Shown in pieces: positions 27,765 to 37,967 of a stretch of DNA of 64,000 nucleotides (position 1 is the stretch's first letter; each line of letters opens with the position of its first letter). Below the pieces are notes generated by a model. The model did not search any database and was not told where the DNA came from. It was given only the letters and a program-made list of their open reading frames with translations. The position numbers were made by a program, and so were the translations under genes. The stretch spans positions 62,001 to 126,000 of the forward strand of contig QCIU01000001.1 in assembly GCA_003216465.1 (NCBI GenBank), in the 5' to 3' direction. The DNA comes from Prochlorococcus sp. AG-402-N10. Its GTDB lineage: Bacteria > Cyanobacteriota > Cyanobacteriia > PCC-6307 > Cyanobiaceae.

Positions 27765-29804
27765 ATGAATAACTATAAGCTTCAAGCACCATATGAACCT
27801 AATGGTGATCAACCAGGAGCTATAAAAAAATTAGTTCATGGAGTTAATAGTGGTAAACAGTTTCAAACTCTATTAGGAGCAACTGGAACCGGAAAAACTT
27901 TCACCATTGCAAATGTAATAGAACAAACAGGTAGGCCCGCACTTGTGTTAGCTCATAATAAAACTTTAGCAGCTCAACTATGCAATGAATTAAGAGAGTT
28001 CTTTCCTAAAAATGCTGTTGAATACTTTATTTCTTACTATGATTACTACCAACCTGAGGCTTATGTTCCAATAAGTGATACATACATAGCAAAAACTGCT
28101 TCAATTAATGAGGAGATTGATATGCTTAGGCACTCTGCTACTCGATCTTTATTTGAAAGGAAAGATGTAATAGTTGTTGCATCTATTAGTTGTATTTATG
28201 GACTTGGAATACCAAGCGAATATTTAAAAGCTGCTGTTAAATTTGTGGTAGGAGAATCAATAAATTTACGTTCTTCTTTAAGAGCATTAGTTGATAATCA
28301 ATATACAAGAAATGATATGGAAATAACTAGAGGTAGATTTAGAATTAAAGGTGATGTATTAGAAATTGGTCCAGCCTACGAAGATAGATTGATAAGAATT
28401 GAGTTATTTGGCGATGAGATAGAGGCTATTAGATTTGTTGACCCATTAACTGGAGAGATTCTTGAGAGTCTTGATCAAGTTAGTGTTTATCCTGCTAAGC
28501 ATTTTGTTACTCCAAAAGAGAGATTAGAGGCTGCCATTAATGCTATTAAAAGTGAATTAAAAGAACAACTAGATAAATTTGCTTCTGAAGGAAAGTTGTT
28601 GGAGGCTCAACGTTTAGAACAGCGTACAAAATATGATTTAGAAATGCTAAGAGAAGTGGGATATTGCAATGGTGTTGAAAATTACGCACGTCATTTGGCT
28701 GGTAGAGAAGAAGGAACTCCTCCTGAATGCTTAATAGATTATTTCCCAAAAGATTGGTTATTAGTAGTTGATGAAAGTCATGTAACGTGTCCTCAATTAC
28801 ATGCAATGTATAACGGAGACCAAGCTAGAAAAAAGGTGTTAATAGATCATGGTTTTAGGTTGCCAAGTGCTGCAGATAATAGGCCTTTAAAGTGTGAGGA
28901 GTTTTGGGACAAGTCTAGACAGACATTGTTTATTAGTGCAACACCAGGTCAATGGGAGTTGGATCAATGTGAAGGCAAGTTTATTGAACAAGTTATAAGG
29001 CCAACTGGTGTTTTAGATCCAATTATTGATGTAAGGCCTAGTGATGGTCAAATAGATGATCTTTTGTCAGAAATAAGAGTTAGAGCCAAAAAAAAACAAA
29101 GAGTACTTGTTACTACTCTTACAAAAAGGATGGCAGAAGATCTTACAGATTTTTTATCGGATAATAAAGTTAGGGTGAGGTATTTGCATTCTGAAATTCA
29201 TTCAATTGAAAGGATAGAAATTATTCAAGATCTTAGATTGGGTGAATATGATGTATTAGTAGGAGTAAATTTATTAAGGGAAGGTCTTGATCTCCCTGAA
29301 GTCTCTTTAGTTGCAATTTTAGATGCTGATAAAGAGGGTTTTTTGAGAGCAGAGCGTTCTCTAATTCAAACTATTGGTAGAGCTGCAAGGCATGTGGAAG
29401 GAGTTGCTTTACTTTATGCAGATAACTTTACCGAATCTATGAAGAGAGCTATATCTGAAACTGAAAGAAGACGAACTATCCAAAAAAAATATAATCAAAT
29501 AAATGGTATTACTCCAAAACCAGCAGGTAAGAAAATAGAAAATTCAATATTATCTTTTTTAGAGCTTTCCAGAAAATTAGATGCCGGAGGATTATCTAAA
29601 GATCTTATAAATATTGTTAGTAATAAAACAGATGAAATTTTAAATGCTAATGATAATCAATGTTTACTGGAAGAAATGCCTGCTTTAATTGATAAGTTAG
29701 AAAATAAAATGAAAGATGCTGCTAAAGAATTAAATTTTGAAGAGGCAGCAAATCTTAGAGATAGAATTAAGAAACTTAGGCAAAAGTTATCTAGAAGCAG
29801 TTAA
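27765..29804 (+). CDS. uvrB: Excinuclease ABC subunit B
   Basis: 679 residues, full-length UvrB. The Walker A motif [10 protein letters not shown] is at about 39-48. The beta-hairpin [12 protein letters not shown] inserts between strands at lesions, and helicase motifs [21 protein letters not shown] and QTIGRAARH are present. The C-terminal UVR domain ([20 protein letters not shown]) contacts UvrC. It verifies damage in nucleotide excision repair, important for a surface-ocean phototroph. The stop is 4 bp from the stop of convergent lysC. Confidence 0.98.
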   Translation: MNNYKLQAPYEPNGDQPGAIKKLVHGVNSGKQFQTLLGATGTGKTFTIANVIEQTGRPALVLAHNKTLAAQLCNELREFFPKNAVEYFISYYDYYQPEAYVPISDTYIAKTASINEEIDMLRHSATRSLFERKDVIVVASISCIYGLGIPSEYLKAAVKFVVGESINLRSSLRALVDNQYTRNDMEITRGRFRIKGDVLEIGPAYEDRLIRIELFGDEIEAIRFVDPLTGEILESLDQVSVYPAKHFVTPKERLEAAINAIKSELKEQLDKFASEGKLLEAQRLEQRTKYDLEMLREVGYCNGVENYARHLAGREEGTPPECLIDYFPKDWLLVVDESHVTCPQLHAMYNGDQARKKVLIDHGFRLPSAADNRPLKCEEFWDKSRQTLFISATPGQWELDQCEGKFIEQVIRPTGVLDPIIDVRPSDGQIDDLLSEIRVRAKKKQRVLVTTLTKRMAEDLTDFLSDNKVRVRYLHSEIHSIERIEIIQDLRLGEYDVLVGVNLLREGLDLPEVSLVAILDADKEGFLRAERSLIQTIGRAARHVEGVALLYADNFTESMKRAISETERRRTIQKKYNQINGITPKPAGKKIENSILSFLELSRKLDAGGLSKDLINIVSNKTDEILNANDNQCLLEEMPALIDKLENKMKDAAKELNFEEAANLRDRIKKLRQKLSRSS

Positions 29805-29808
29805 TTAA

Positions 29809-31569
29809 TTATTTATCTAATTGGAAATAAGAATGGATAGCTTTTACTGCTTTATCACAATTCTTTTCTAAGACGATACAAGAAGTTCTTATTTCGCTTG
29901 TAGCAATCATTTCAACATTAATATTTTCATTGGCAAGTGCTCTAAATATTTTTCCAGCTGTTCCAACCTTAAACGCCATGCCAGCACCGACTGTACTGAC
30001 TTTAGCTATTGCAGGCCCATCTTCAACAAAAGATCCTGGAAATTTTTTTGTTAGAGATTTAAAAATTAAATCCGCTTGCTCTCTATCTTGTTTACTCATA
30101 GTAAAACTTATATCCTTAGTTTTAAAAGATGTCACTCTTTCAGATTGAACTATAGTATCAAAAATTAAATTACTTTCAGCAAGAGCTAGACATATGGAAG
30201 CTGCTACTCCAGGTTTATCAGGAAGATTTCTAAAACTAACTTGAACTTGATTTTTATCTAGTGCAATTCCTCTAACTTCAGGTTGATCTTGTTTCTTAAA
30301 TATTGGATTAATCAATATTTGCGAATCAGATAATTTAAATTTTTCTCCTACAAATCTAATAGCTTTAGGGATATTGCTTATATCAATTACACAACTCACT
30401 TTTATCTCACTTGTAGCTATTAATCTTACATTTATGTTTGCCTGGGATAGAGTATCAAACAGATCCGCTGATACACTTGGCCTTCCCATTATTCCTGCTC
30501 CTTGAATACTTAATTTTGTCATATTTGTTTTGTAATTATATTCACCCCCTAATTGATTGGTGATCAACTTACATTGTTCAATAGTCTTTTTTAACTCCAA
30601 TGCATTAACCGTAAAAGCTATGTCATTTATATTTCCGTCATGTGTAGTTTGAATGATTAAATCAACATTAATATTAGCTGCTGACAAAGTTTCAAATATT
30701 TGAGCTGCAATTCCAGGTCTATCAGGAAGATTGGAAACACTTAATACGGCCTGGTTTTCTAATACCTCAAGACTATTTACAGTTTTTGTTAATTCTAACC
30801 CACCTCTTTTTAATGGTAATGGTTTAATTTGACTATGAAGAAGAGTTCCCTTAGATAGTGTTTGGCTTGATTTTACGTATAGTTTAATTCCATAGTTGCG
30901 AGCAATTTCTACAGCTCTTGGATGAAGTACGGATGCGCCTACGCTCGCAAGTTCCAGCATTTCTTCACAACTAATATAATCTAATAATTTTGCATCAGGC
31001 ACTATTCTTGGATCAGTTGTAAGAACTCCTGGAACATCAGTATATATTTCACAAGTTTCTGCACCTAGTGCTGCAGATAATGCTACTGCCGAAGTATCTG
31101 AACCCCCTCTTCCTAAAGTTGTAATTTCCATTAATCCAGTATGACTAAGAGTTGAACCTTGAAAACCTGCAACAATAACAATATAACCTTGATCAAGGTA
31201 GCTTTGAATGCGTTCTGTTTTTATATCTAAAATTCTTGCTTTTCCATGAATTGATTCTGTGATGATACCTACTTGGCTACCAGTCATAGATATTGCAGGT
31301 ATTCCAAAATCATTTAGCGACATTGAAAGTAAAGCAATAGTTACTTGCTCTCCAGTAGAGAGAAGCATATCTAGTTCTCTATTATTTGGCTTACTACTGA
31401 TTAATTTTGCTAATTTATTTAAGTTATCTGTAGAATTTCCCATTGCAGACACTACAACTACAATATCATTTCCAGCTTCTTTACTTTGACAAATACTTTG
31501 AGCAATGGCCTTAATTTTTGTAATATCTCCTACTGAAGTTCCGCCAAATTTTTTAATTAGTAAAGTCAT
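29809..31569 (-). CDS. lysC: Aspartate kinase with four ACT domains
   Basis: 586 residues, longer than the ~400-residue standard enzyme. The kinase domain (1-~250) begins KKFGGTSVG and includes TTLGRGGSDTSAVALSAAL. The remainder contains four ACT-like regulatory modules (about 265-345, 345-425, 435-510 and 515-586), seen as the repeated pattern LPDRPGIAAQIFE, GIMGRPSVSADLFD, LPDKPGVAASICL and GMAFKVGTAGKIF. The four-ACT layout is known from the Synechocystis enzyme, which is feedback-inhibited by lysine and threonine. It catalyses the step before Asd. holA is 38 bp upstream on the same strand. Confidence 0.96.
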   Translation of the reverse strand: MTLLIKKFGGTSVGDITKIKAIAQSICQSKEAGNDIVVVVSAMGNSTDNLNKLAKLISSKPNNRELDMLLSTGEQVTIALLSMSLNDFGIPAISMTGSQVGIITESIHGKARILDIKTERIQSYLDQGYIVIVAGFQGSTLSHTGLMEITTLGRGGSDTSAVALSAALGAETCEIYTDVPGVLTTDPRIVPDAKLLDYISCEEMLELASVGASVLHPRAVEIARNYGIKLYVKSSQTLSKGTLLHSQIKPLPLKRGGLELTKTVNSLEVLENQAVLSVSNLPDRPGIAAQIFETLSAANINVDLIIQTTHDGNINDIAFTVNALELKKTIEQCKLITNQLGGEYNYKTNMTKLSIQGAGIMGRPSVSADLFDTLSQANINVRLIATSEIKVSCVIDISNIPKAIRFVGEKFKLSDSQILINPIFKKQDQPEVRGIALDKNQVQVSFRNLPDKPGVAASICLALAESNLIFDTIVQSERVTSFKTKDISFTMSKQDREQADLIFKSLTKKFPGSFVEDGPAIAKVSTVGAGMAFKVGTAGKIFRALANENINVEMIATSEIRTSCIVLEKNCDKAVKAIHSYFQLDK

Positions 31570-31607
31570 ATTTTAATCATAATATAAATTCTTAAACTTA
31601 AAATTTA

Positions 31608-32606
31608 TTAACTTAAGTTAACTAGATTTTCTGTAAAAACGTTAATAGGATTATTTCCTTTTTTTAACAATGATTCAATATTTAATAAATTACCCATTAA
31701 CTTAATTAAGAAATCTGAAGAAGTACTATGTACTTTTTTCCTTATGTAAAAAATTCTCTTTGGGTTTGATATATTAGCAAGTTTGCATATTTTTGATAAG
31801 TCTTGCTCTCCTGCAGTGTCCAGTAACTTGATTATTGTATGCATTCTAATTTGACTAATTAGTCCTGAATTGAGTCTTAAAGCGGGTTCTCCGTTTTGTA
31901 ATAAAAAATAAATTTCACTAAGACTTTCAGCAATGCTATTTTGTAAAAGATGATCAATTATTTTAAAAATATTTGACTGATGATCATTAAATATTTTCTG
32001 TACATCGTTACTTTTTAAAACAAGTTTTGATTTGTCATTATTTAATGCAGAAAGATATATTTTTGCTTTAGTTAATTCGTTCATTAACTTATAACTATCA
32101 TTTCCAACTGAATCAATAATTAATTCTGCTGCTCCTTTTTCTATCTTTATATTCATTGAATTTGCAGTAATCTCTAAGTATCTTTTCTGTCCTTCATAAT
32201 CCCAGACATCAGGTAAAGAAAATGATGTTTCAATAGCCAAGTCTTTTTTAATTAAATTTTGAATAAATTTTGTGCTCTTTATTCTTGCGTCTGGTTTTTT
32301 TATATTTTGCAAAACAAAATAAGTATTAATTGGAATATTTTGATATGTTTGTTCAAATTTAATTCGCAGTTCTTCATTTTTATTTGTGAATATTGGGTTA
32401 TTTTTTAATACAATTACTCGTGAACCCACTCCTAAAGGAGGTGTTAATATTTCATCAAATGCTTGTTTAAGTTGATTTTCGTCATCACCATTCAAATAAC
32501 TAACATTTATCGCTTCCCAGATTTTTGATACTTTTTGATCGATTATTTCTTGAATAAACTTATTACATGCATTTAAATCATTTCCCCAAATTATTTGTAT
32601 TGGCAT
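31608..32606 (-). CDS. holA: DNA polymerase III subunit delta
   Basis: 332 residues in the HolA family: a clamp-loader subunit lacking ATPase motifs. Family traits are the start IQIIWGNDLNACNKFIQEII, the FDEILTPPLGVGSRVIVLKN segment, and a C-terminal collar domain (IFKIIDHLLQNSIAESL, ALRLNSGLISQIRMH). It opens the beta clamp during clamp loading and would work with DnaX, encoded at 16303. It is divergent from cobH. HolA sequences are poorly conserved, so the call relies on overall pattern and the clamp-loader-like regions. Confidence 0.82.
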   Translation of the reverse strand: MPIQIIWGNDLNACNKFIQEIIDQKVSKIWEAINVSYLNGDDENQLKQAFDEILTPPLGVGSRVIVLKNNPIFTNKNEELRIKFEQTYQNIPINTYFVLQNIKKPDARIKSTKFIQNLIKKDLAIETSFSLPDVWDYEGQKRYLEITANSMNIKIEKGAAELIIDSVGNDSYKLMNELTKAKIYLSALNNDKSKLVLKSNDVQKIFNDHQSNIFKIIDHLLQNSIAESLSEIYFLLQNGEPALRLNSGLISQIRMHTIIKLLDTAGEQDLSKICKLANISNPKRIFYIRKKVHSTSSDFLIKLMGNLLNIESLLKKGNNPINVFTENLVNLS

Positions 32607-32665
32607 ATTTGCTAAAAAAGAAGCTTATTATTATTATGCTTATTTTTAAGATAAATTAAATTTTA

Positions 32666-33289
32666 ATGATAAAAGATCATCCCATTTTTTTAGAAAGTAT
32701 TAGATTTATAAAATCTAACTTGATTGAAAATAACCTTAGTTATTTAGAAAATAAAGTGTTAGAAAGATTAGTGCATACTTCAGGTGATTTTAATATTCAG
32801 AAACTTTTGGTATTTAGTGAAGGAGCGTGTGAAAAAGCAGTAAAATCTTTAAAAGCAGGCGCACCAATATTAACTGATACAGATATGGCTGCTGCAGCTA
32901 TCAAATCAATGGCGAAAAATACAAGCAGAAATAAAGTTGTTTCTGCAAAAAAATGGTTTAATGATAAAGATTTATTAGGGCTTACTAAAACTGCCTATGG
33001 GATTGAAAAAGGATGGATTGAATTATCTGCCAAGAACTTAGGAACTAAATCGCCAATTATCGTTATTGGAAGTTCTCCAACAGCATTAGTAAATTTATTA
33101 AAGATTCTGGATAATTCAAAGCAGATTCCAAGCCTCATTATTGGAATGCCTGTTGGTTTTATTGGTGTTAGACAAAGTAAAAAAAAATTACTTAATACTA
33201 ATTATCCAAGGATTCTTGTTAACTCTACAAGAGGAGGAGCAGCAATGGCTGCTGCAGCTGTTAACGCTTTATTAAGGGAAACTATTTAA
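32666..33289 (+). CDS. cobH: Precorrin-8X methylmutase
   Basis: 207 residues, the usual CobH/CbiC size. The catalytic histidine is H37 in RLVHTSGDFN; other family blocks are GAPILTDTDMAAAAIKS, VIGSSPTALVNLLKIL, GMPVGFIGVRQSKKKL and NSTRGGAAMAAAAVNALLRE. It migrates the C11 methyl group to C12 to form hydrogenobyrinic or cobyrinic acid in cobalamin (pseudocobalamin in picocyanobacteria) synthesis. No other cob genes are adjacent, as is common in scattered cyanobacterial B12 pathways. Confidence 0.96.
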   Translation: MIKDHPIFLESIRFIKSNLIENNLSYLENKVLERLVHTSGDFNIQKLLVFSEGACEKAVKSLKAGAPILTDTDMAAAAIKSMAKNTSRNKVVSAKKWFNDKDLLGLTKTAYGIEKGWIELSAKNLGTKSPIIVIGSSPTALVNLLKILDNSKQIPSLIIGMPVGFIGVRQSKKKLLNTNYPRILVNSTRGGAAMAAAAVNALLRETI

Positions 33290-33324
33290 ACGAATTTTCA
33301 AGATAAGTATTGTTGAAATCTGAA

Positions 33325-36069
33325 TTAAACTTTAATTGTAGAATCCAACTTATTATTTTTTTCTAAATAATCTAAAACTAATCTAGCTTTTTCTATAACT
33401 TCTTTTGGAACTCCTGCTAACTTTGCAGCTTCAATCCCATAACTTTTGTTAGCACCACCTTTATCAATTTTATGACAAAAATGTAGTTTATCCTTTTCTT
33501 GTTTTACTAATACTTGAAAATTTTCTACATTAAAGTTTGTATTTTTAAGATAATTTAGCTCATGATAATGGGTCGCAAAAATGGTATTACATATAATTTT
33601 TTTTGCAAGATATTCACTCACTGACCATGCAATTGAGAGTCCATCAAAAGTAGATGTCCCTCTTCCTATTTCATCAAGCAAGACAAGAGAGTTTGAAGTC
33701 GCTTGATTAAGTATTGATGCAGTCTCGGACATTTCTACCATGAATGTCGATTGTCCGGATGCTTGATCATCTACGGCTCCTATTCTTGTAAATATTCGAT
33801 CTGCAATTTGAATGTTAGCTTTCTTTGCAGGAATGAAGCTACCAATCTGAGATAAAATCTGAATTAATCCTATTTGTCTAATAAAGCAACTTTTTCCACT
33901 TGCATTTGGTCCTGTTAATATTATTAATTTTTGCTTATTATTAAAAATAATATCATTAGATATAAATTGTTTATTATTTAGAAGTTGTTCAACGATAGGA
34001 TTTCGTCCATCAATAATTTCTGTGCTTTGTGTCCCAATTGAATTTTGAATGGGAAAAAGAGTAGGTTTTATATAATTATTTTCTAATGATGTAATTGCCA
34101 AACCTAGTAATGCATCCATACTGGCAATAGATTTTGCAATTGATCTAATTTTTTTTGTTTTTGCAGCTACAAGATTTCTTATTTCGCAAAATATTTCATA
34201 TTCTTTTGCAGCCGCACGACTTTTTACTTGAAATATTTTACTTTCTCTGTTTTTAATTTCTGTAGTTATATATCTTTCTTCATTAGTAAGAGTTTGTCTT
34301 TTAATCCAATGAGTAGGAGCTAAATTAACTTTGGATTTGTTGATTGAAATATAATAACCAAAGTTTTTATGGAATTGAATTTTTAAATTAGATATTTGAC
34401 TAATTTTTCTTTCTTTTAATTCTTCTTGATTTAACCAATCTGAGTAGTCGTCAATTAAATTGCGTAAGCCATCCAATACACTATCAACTCCATCATGGAT
34501 CATGCCTCCTTCACTGGTATTTAAAGGGGGATTTTCTACCAGCTTGAAACTTATTAGATCTGCTAATTCTAAAAGTTCATTATCAATAGTTTTTAATTGA
34601 GCCGTCCAAGATGGGATTTCATAATTAAACAATTCAACAATTGATTTTAATCTAGGTAATTTTTTTAGACCCTCTGATATTGCTATCAAATCTCTTGGGC
34701 TTGCATGTCCAGCGCACGCCCTTCCTGAAAGTCTCTCCAAATCACCCATTGCTCTAAGTATATTTTGAGTATCTATACGTAACTTTTTAGACTCTAAAAA
34801 ATTTGCAATAATATTTTGTCTTTTACAAATTTCATCAATATTTAATAATGGAGAGTCTATCCATCTTCTTAAACATCTAGCCCCCATGCATGTATATGTT
34901 CTATCAATACTCCAAAGCAGTGAACCAACATAATTATTTTCTCGTTGTGTATTTTTTATTTCTAAATTTTTTTGAGTTTGATAATCAATAATTAAATGAT
35001 CTTTTGGAAATTGTATTTGTGGAAAATCTAAAGAAATTTTTAGAGAAGAATCATTTTCTATATTGGAAGGATTAATTTTTTCTAAATAATTTAGTAAGCC
35101 ACCAAGTGATTTAGTAGCATTCTTTAATTTTTTTAGACCTAAACCCTCTAAACTTAAAATTTTAAAATAATGCTTTATCGTTGCACTTGCTTCATTAATG
35201 CTGAAAAAAGTCTCTTGAGTGACCGTATATGTTATTTGTTGATTTTGTTCCTCTAATAAACTTTTTTCTTCATTACTTCCTATGATGATTTCTGAAGTTT
35301 CTAATTTAACCATCTCATCGAATAGTTTTGAGCGTGATTGCCCTTCCATAGTTAATAATTCTCCTGTGCTTACATCAGCTCTTGAAATACCCCATTCATA
35401 TAGACCTTCGGCTTTGTTTTCTGATAAGTGGATTGCTGTTATCCAATTATTTTTTTTCGCAACCAACATTCCTTCTTCAATGACAGTTCCTGGCGTGATT
35501 ATTCTTGTTATTCCTCTTTTCAGCGGTGTTCCATAGTTACCAGAACTTTTTTCTAATTGGTCACAAATCACTACTGAGTTGTTTTTCTTGATTAACTCTG
35601 CACAGTATCTCTCCATTGCATGATAAGGTACTCCTGCCATGGGTATTTTTCCAATTTCTTTTCCAGCATCTTTGCTAGTTAATGTTATCTCTAATAAGTT
35701 AGATATTAATACAGCATCTTCAAAAAAACATTCAAAAAAATCTCCTAATCTATATAACAAAAATCTATTGCTGTGTTCTTCTTTTAATTGAACATAATGT
35801 TTGAGAACTGGAGTCAATTTTTGTTTGTCAACTGTTTTATAACTGTATGATTTTTCATTAATGCAACTATGCTTTTTTTCGTTATTCAAATCATTGTTGA
35901 ATTTGTGAATTAAATTAGGTGAATTTTTTCTTTTTCTGGGCCTTTTCTGCGATTCTTTTTTTAATTCTTCAGCCGATAAATCTTCAGGAATTTGAGTTGA
36001 ACTGTTTGGTTGTTTAGGTTCATTATCAATTGCAAATAAATTCTTCTGAATTAATGTATCTTCTTGCAT
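33325..36069 (-). CDS. mutS: DNA mismatch repair protein MutS
   Basis: 914 residues, longer than the roughly 850-residue typical MutS. The mismatch-recognition motif GDFFECF (in place of GDFYELF) retains the Phe-x-Glu pair. ATPase motifs are [10 protein letters not shown], the [14 protein letters not shown] signature, [14 protein letters not shown] and the ATHYHEL switch. The N-terminus carries an approximately 80-residue hydrophilic extension (1-~83) with a basic stretch [14 protein letters not shown] ahead of domain I ([16 protein letters not shown]). The C-terminus lacks an obvious tetramerisation helix. The start is ATG at 36069, divergent from psbZ. Confidence 0.96.
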   Translation of the reverse strand: MQEDTLIQKNLFAIDNEPKQPNSSTQIPEDLSAEELKKESQKRPRKRKNSPNLIHKFNNDLNNEKKHSCINEKSYSYKTVDKQKLTPVLKHYVQLKEEHSNRFLLYRLGDFFECFFEDAVLISNLLEITLTSKDAGKEIGKIPMAGVPYHAMERYCAELIKKNNSVVICDQLEKSSGNYGTPLKRGITRIITPGTVIEEGMLVAKKNNWITAIHLSENKAEGLYEWGISRADVSTGELLTMEGQSRSKLFDEMVKLETSEIIIGSNEEKSLLEEQNQQITYTVTQETFFSINEASATIKHYFKILSLEGLGLKKLKNATKSLGGLLNYLEKINPSNIENDSSLKISLDFPQIQFPKDHLIIDYQTQKNLEIKNTQRENNYVGSLLWSIDRTYTCMGARCLRRWIDSPLLNIDEICKRQNIIANFLESKKLRIDTQNILRAMGDLERLSGRACAGHASPRDLIAISEGLKKLPRLKSIVELFNYEIPSWTAQLKTIDNELLELADLISFKLVENPPLNTSEGGMIHDGVDSVLDGLRNLIDDYSDWLNQEELKERKISQISNLKIQFHKNFGYYISINKSKVNLAPTHWIKRQTLTNEERYITTEIKNRESKIFQVKSRAAAKEYEIFCEIRNLVAAKTKKIRSIAKSIASMDALLGLAITSLENNYIKPTLFPIQNSIGTQSTEIIDGRNPIVEQLLNNKQFISNDIIFNNKQKLIILTGPNASGKSCFIRQIGLIQILSQIGSFIPAKKANIQIADRIFTRIGAVDDQASGQSTFMVEMSETASILNQATSNSLVLLDEIGRGTSTFDGLSIAWSVSEYLAKKIICNTIFATHYHELNYLKNTNFNVENFQVLVKQEKDKLHFCHKIDKGGANKSYGIEAAKLAGVPKEVIEKARLVLDYLEKNNKLDSTIKV

Positions 36070-36126
36070 ATTTTTATTATTTATAAATTGATATTAGGGA
36101 CTAATTTTCTTTTTGCATTTTTACAG

Positions 36127-36144
36127 TGACTAAAAGTATGTAAA
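36127..36144 (-). promoter_or_regulatory. HLR1-like sequence upstream of psbZ
   Basis: Read on the minus strand, TTTACATA-CT-TTTAGTCA fits the HLR1 pattern (K-TTACA-WW, two bases, K-TTACA-WW) perfectly in the first half and in about five of eight positions in the second. HLR1 is the known binding site of the RpaB response regulator, which controls photosystem genes in cyanobacteria. It lies about 40 bp upstream of the putative psbZ -10 box. An rpaB gene is in this window at 58032. One imperfect half makes this only a candidate. Confidence 0.3.
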
Positions 36145-36184
36145 TTTTCTCCAAAAATATTCATTTTCATGAGATCATAGTATT

Positions 36185-36190
36185 TATAAT
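36185..36190 (+). promoter_or_regulatory. Putative -10 box of psbZ
   Basis: TATAAT at 36185-36190, 22 bp before the psbZ ATG, is a consensus Pribnow box that would give a very short leader of roughly 15 nt. No good -35 element is visible, which is common in this group. Confidence 0.45.
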
Positions 36191-36212
36191 TATTTAAAAA
36201 TAAGTTTGAATC

Positions 36213-36410
36213 ATGCAGGCAGTTAACTTTTTCTTTGTAAATGCTCTTCTATTTGCTTCTCTAATTGCAGTGGTTGGGGTTCCAGTTTTATATGTAACTC
36301 AGCCTTCAACTGAAGAAGGACAAAAAGAGAGTAGAAGAAAAATATATTCTATTGCTGCAGTTTGGGTCGTTTTAGTATTTGTTACAGGCATTGTCTCTTC
36401 TTTAGTTTGA
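36213..36410 (+). CDS. psbZ: Photosystem II reaction centre protein Z
   Basis: 65 residues with two membrane helices (about 5-28 and 43-63) separated by a hydrophilic loop, the PsbZ/Ycf9 topology. The motif VVGVPVLYVTQP at the end of helix 1 matches the VPV pattern of PsbZ, and the second helix AVWVVLVFVTGIVSSLV closely resembles the family ending (W-x-x-LVFxxGIxxSL). PsbZ lies at the periphery of photosystem II near the CP43 side and stabilises PSII-antenna interactions. It is divergent from mutS and 48 bp upstream of ribH. Confidence 0.9.
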   Translation: MQAVNFFFVNALLFASLIAVVGVPVLYVTQPSTEEGQKESRRKIYSIAAVWVVLVFVTGIVSSLV

Positions 36411-36458
36411 ACTTAATACCTTTTCATGAGAGTGTAGTTATATAGTGAAAAAAATTTA

Positions 36459-36935
36459 ATGACTATCTTTGAGGGATCTTTTACAAATGCTTCTACTTTA
36501 AGGGTGGGAATAGTAGTGGCAAGATTTAATGATTTAATTACTAATAAAATATTATCTGGGTGCCTTGATTGCCTAAAAAGACATGGTTTAGATACTTCTG
36601 AAACTAGCAAAGAACTAGATATTGTTTGGGTTCCTGGATCATTCGAACTACCAATAGCAGCTAAAATACTCTTGAAAAAATCAAATTATGATGTTTTAAT
36701 TACTCTTGGAGCTGTTATTCGGGGAGAAACCTCACATTATGATGTGGTTGTTTCTGAAGCTAGTAAGGGAATATCTCAAGTTTCATATGAAAATAATGTT
36801 CCGATTATTTTTGGCGTTTTAACAACTGATACTATGCAGCAGGCTTTAGAGAGAGCTGGGATTAAGAATAATCTTGGTTGGAATTATGCTTTACAAGCTA
36901 TTGAGATGGGATCTTTAATCAAAAATTTAAATTAG
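36459..36935 (+). CDS. ribH: 6,7-dimethyl-8-ribityllumazine synthase
   Basis: 158 residues, standard lumazine synthase. Motifs are [19 protein letters not shown] at the N-terminus, [14 protein letters not shown] (substrate-binding), [15 protein letters not shown] with the catalytic His, and [20 protein letters not shown]. It condenses the ribityl-uracil intermediate with dihydroxybutanone phosphate in the penultimate step of riboflavin synthesis. It is the second gene after psbZ, followed 62 bp later by the tRNA-Gly gene. Confidence 0.97.
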   Translation: MTIFEGSFTNASTLRVGIVVARFNDLITNKILSGCLDCLKRHGLDTSETSKELDIVWVPGSFELPIAAKILLKKSNYDVLITLGAVIRGETSHYDVVVSEASKGISQVSYENNVPIIFGVLTTDTMQQALERAGIKNNLGWNYALQAIEMGSLIKNLN

Positions 36936-36980
36936 TTTCAAAAAAAGTTAGGTTTTCTTCATTTCATTCCATTTTTAGGA

Positions 36981-36986
36981 TAAAAT
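36981..36986 (+). promoter_or_regulatory. Putative -10 box of tRNA-Gly
   Basis: TAAAAT at 36981-36986 lies 11 bp upstream of the tRNA 5' end, the spacing expected for a -10 element driving the tRNA. A weak TTCATT at 36958-36963 is 17 bp further upstream and could serve as the -35. Confidence 0.4.
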
Positions 36987-36997
36987 AAATAAGCTAT

Positions 36998-37069
36998 GCG
37001 GATGTAGCTCAGTGGTAGAGCATCTCCTTGCCAAGGAGAATGTCGAGAGTTCGAATCTCTTCATCCGCT
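36998..37069 (+). tRNA. tRNA-Gly (anticodon GCC)
   Basis: A full cloverleaf can be folded: acceptor GCGGATG/CATCCGC, D arm GCTC-AGTGGTA-GAGC, anticodon stem TCTCC/GGAGA enclosing TTGCCAA with anticodon GCC at 37030-37032, a five-base variable loop, and T arm GAGAG-TTCGAAT-CTCTT (one G-T pair). The discriminator base is T and CCA is not encoded. It decodes GGC/GGU glycine codons. Confidence 0.97.
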
Positions 37070-37108
37070 TTTTTAAAATATAATAAAAAGATAATATTTA
37101 ATTTTTTA

Positions 37109-37540
37109 ATGTCTAGAATCATTTCTGTTGAGGATCTAAGGGAACTATTTACTAAACCTTATGGAAAAGATGCACCAACAAAACAAAAATGGGCAGAATT
37201 TTATAATGATAATGTTACCTTTATTGACCCAACGCAAGAAACAAAGGGTTTAGACTCCTATGTTAATGCTCAAGAAAAACTAGTTAAAAGATGCGATGAT
37301 GTTTATTTGGAAACTCATGCAATATCTATTAATGGAAACTGTGGATTCGTTGAATGGACAATGGGCTTAAAAATAATGGGTAAAGAATTCATTTACCCTG
37401 GAACAACTCGTTTAATATTCTCTGAAAATGGATTAATCCAGGAACATAGAGATTACTTTGATTTTTGTGGACCTACCTTTGGCCCAGTACCTATTTTGGG
37501 TCCATTTATTAGATGGTTATATTCAAGATTTGTATCTTGA
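37109..37540 (+). CDS. NTF2-like / SnoaL-like protein
   Basis: 143 residues from the ATG at 37109 (MSRIISVEDLRELF). An in-frame ATG at 37028 lies inside the tRNA gene and is rejected. The cone-shaped NTF2/ketosteroid-isomerase fold is suggested by WAEFYNDNVTFIDPTQETKG, followed later by CGFVEWTMGLKIMGKEFIYPG, TRLIFSENGLIQEHRDYFDF and a C-terminal GPFIRWLYSRF. Such proteins bind small hydrophobic ligands or act as isomerases, but no substrate can be named. It sits alone between tRNA-Gly and a GtrA-like gene. Confidence 0.8.
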   Translation: MSRIISVEDLRELFTKPYGKDAPTKQKWAEFYNDNVTFIDPTQETKGLDSYVNAQEKLVKRCDDVYLETHAISINGNCGFVEWTMGLKIMGKEFIYPGTTRLIFSENGLIQEHRDYFDFCGPTFGPVPILGPFIRWLYSRFVS

Positions 37541-37573
37541 TTAAAGTTATAGTAAAAATCCATTTTTTACATT

Positions 37574-37966
37574 TTGAAAAACATTCCTCAAGAAAATAGA
37601 TATCAGATATGCAGATATATTATTTCAGGATTAATTTCAACGTGTATCAATTTCTTGGCATATAATTCTATTTATTTGATTTTTAAAAATATATTATTTG
37701 CCTCTATATTGGGTTATTCAATAGGCCTTTTTGTCTCATTTGTTTTGGCGAAGATTTGGGTTTTTAGAGATAATTCAAAAAAAAGAATATTAAAAACTTT
37801 TTTTGTTTTTTGTTTGATTTATATTTTAGGTGGTTTAGAAATGTCATTAATAATTATTTTCCTGAATCAATTAATTAGTAATTATAAAGTTGCTTGGGTG
37901 TTTGGGGTATTTGTTGGAGCTCTAAATAATTATTTGGGGTCAAAATATTTTTTGTTTAAAAAGTAA
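37574..37966 (+). CDS. GtrA-like membrane protein
   Basis: 130 residues, TTG start at 37574. Four membrane helices (about 12-30, 36-60, 70-92 and 104-124) follow the start RYQICRYIISGLISTCINFL, and FVSFVLAKIWVFRD followed at the end by NYLGSKYFLFKK is the classic GtrA pattern. The family is implicated in translocating lipid-linked sugars (for example in O-antigen glucosylation), usually with a GT2 flippase partner; here the nearest GT2 gene is far away at 15000. The stop is 1 bp from the stop of the convergent GNAT gene. Confidence 0.85.
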   Translation: MKNIPQENRYQICRYIISGLISTCINFLAYNSIYLIFKNILFASILGYSIGLFVSFVLAKIWVFRDNSKKRILKTFFVFCLIYILGGLEMSLIIIFLNQLISNYKVAWVFGVFVGALNNYLGSKYFLFKK

Positions 37967-37967
37967 T

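Noticed and set aside
32615-32647. Imperfect 10-bp stem AAAAAGAAGC / GCTTATTTTT in the cobH leader
   Set aside because: One mismatch, AT-rich arms and a 13-base loop; stems like this are expected by chance in such DNA.
37028-37108. N-terminal extension of the NTF2-like gene starting at 37028
   Set aside because: This ATG lies inside the tRNA-Gly gene; the ATG at 37109 fits the protein family and leaves the tRNA intact.
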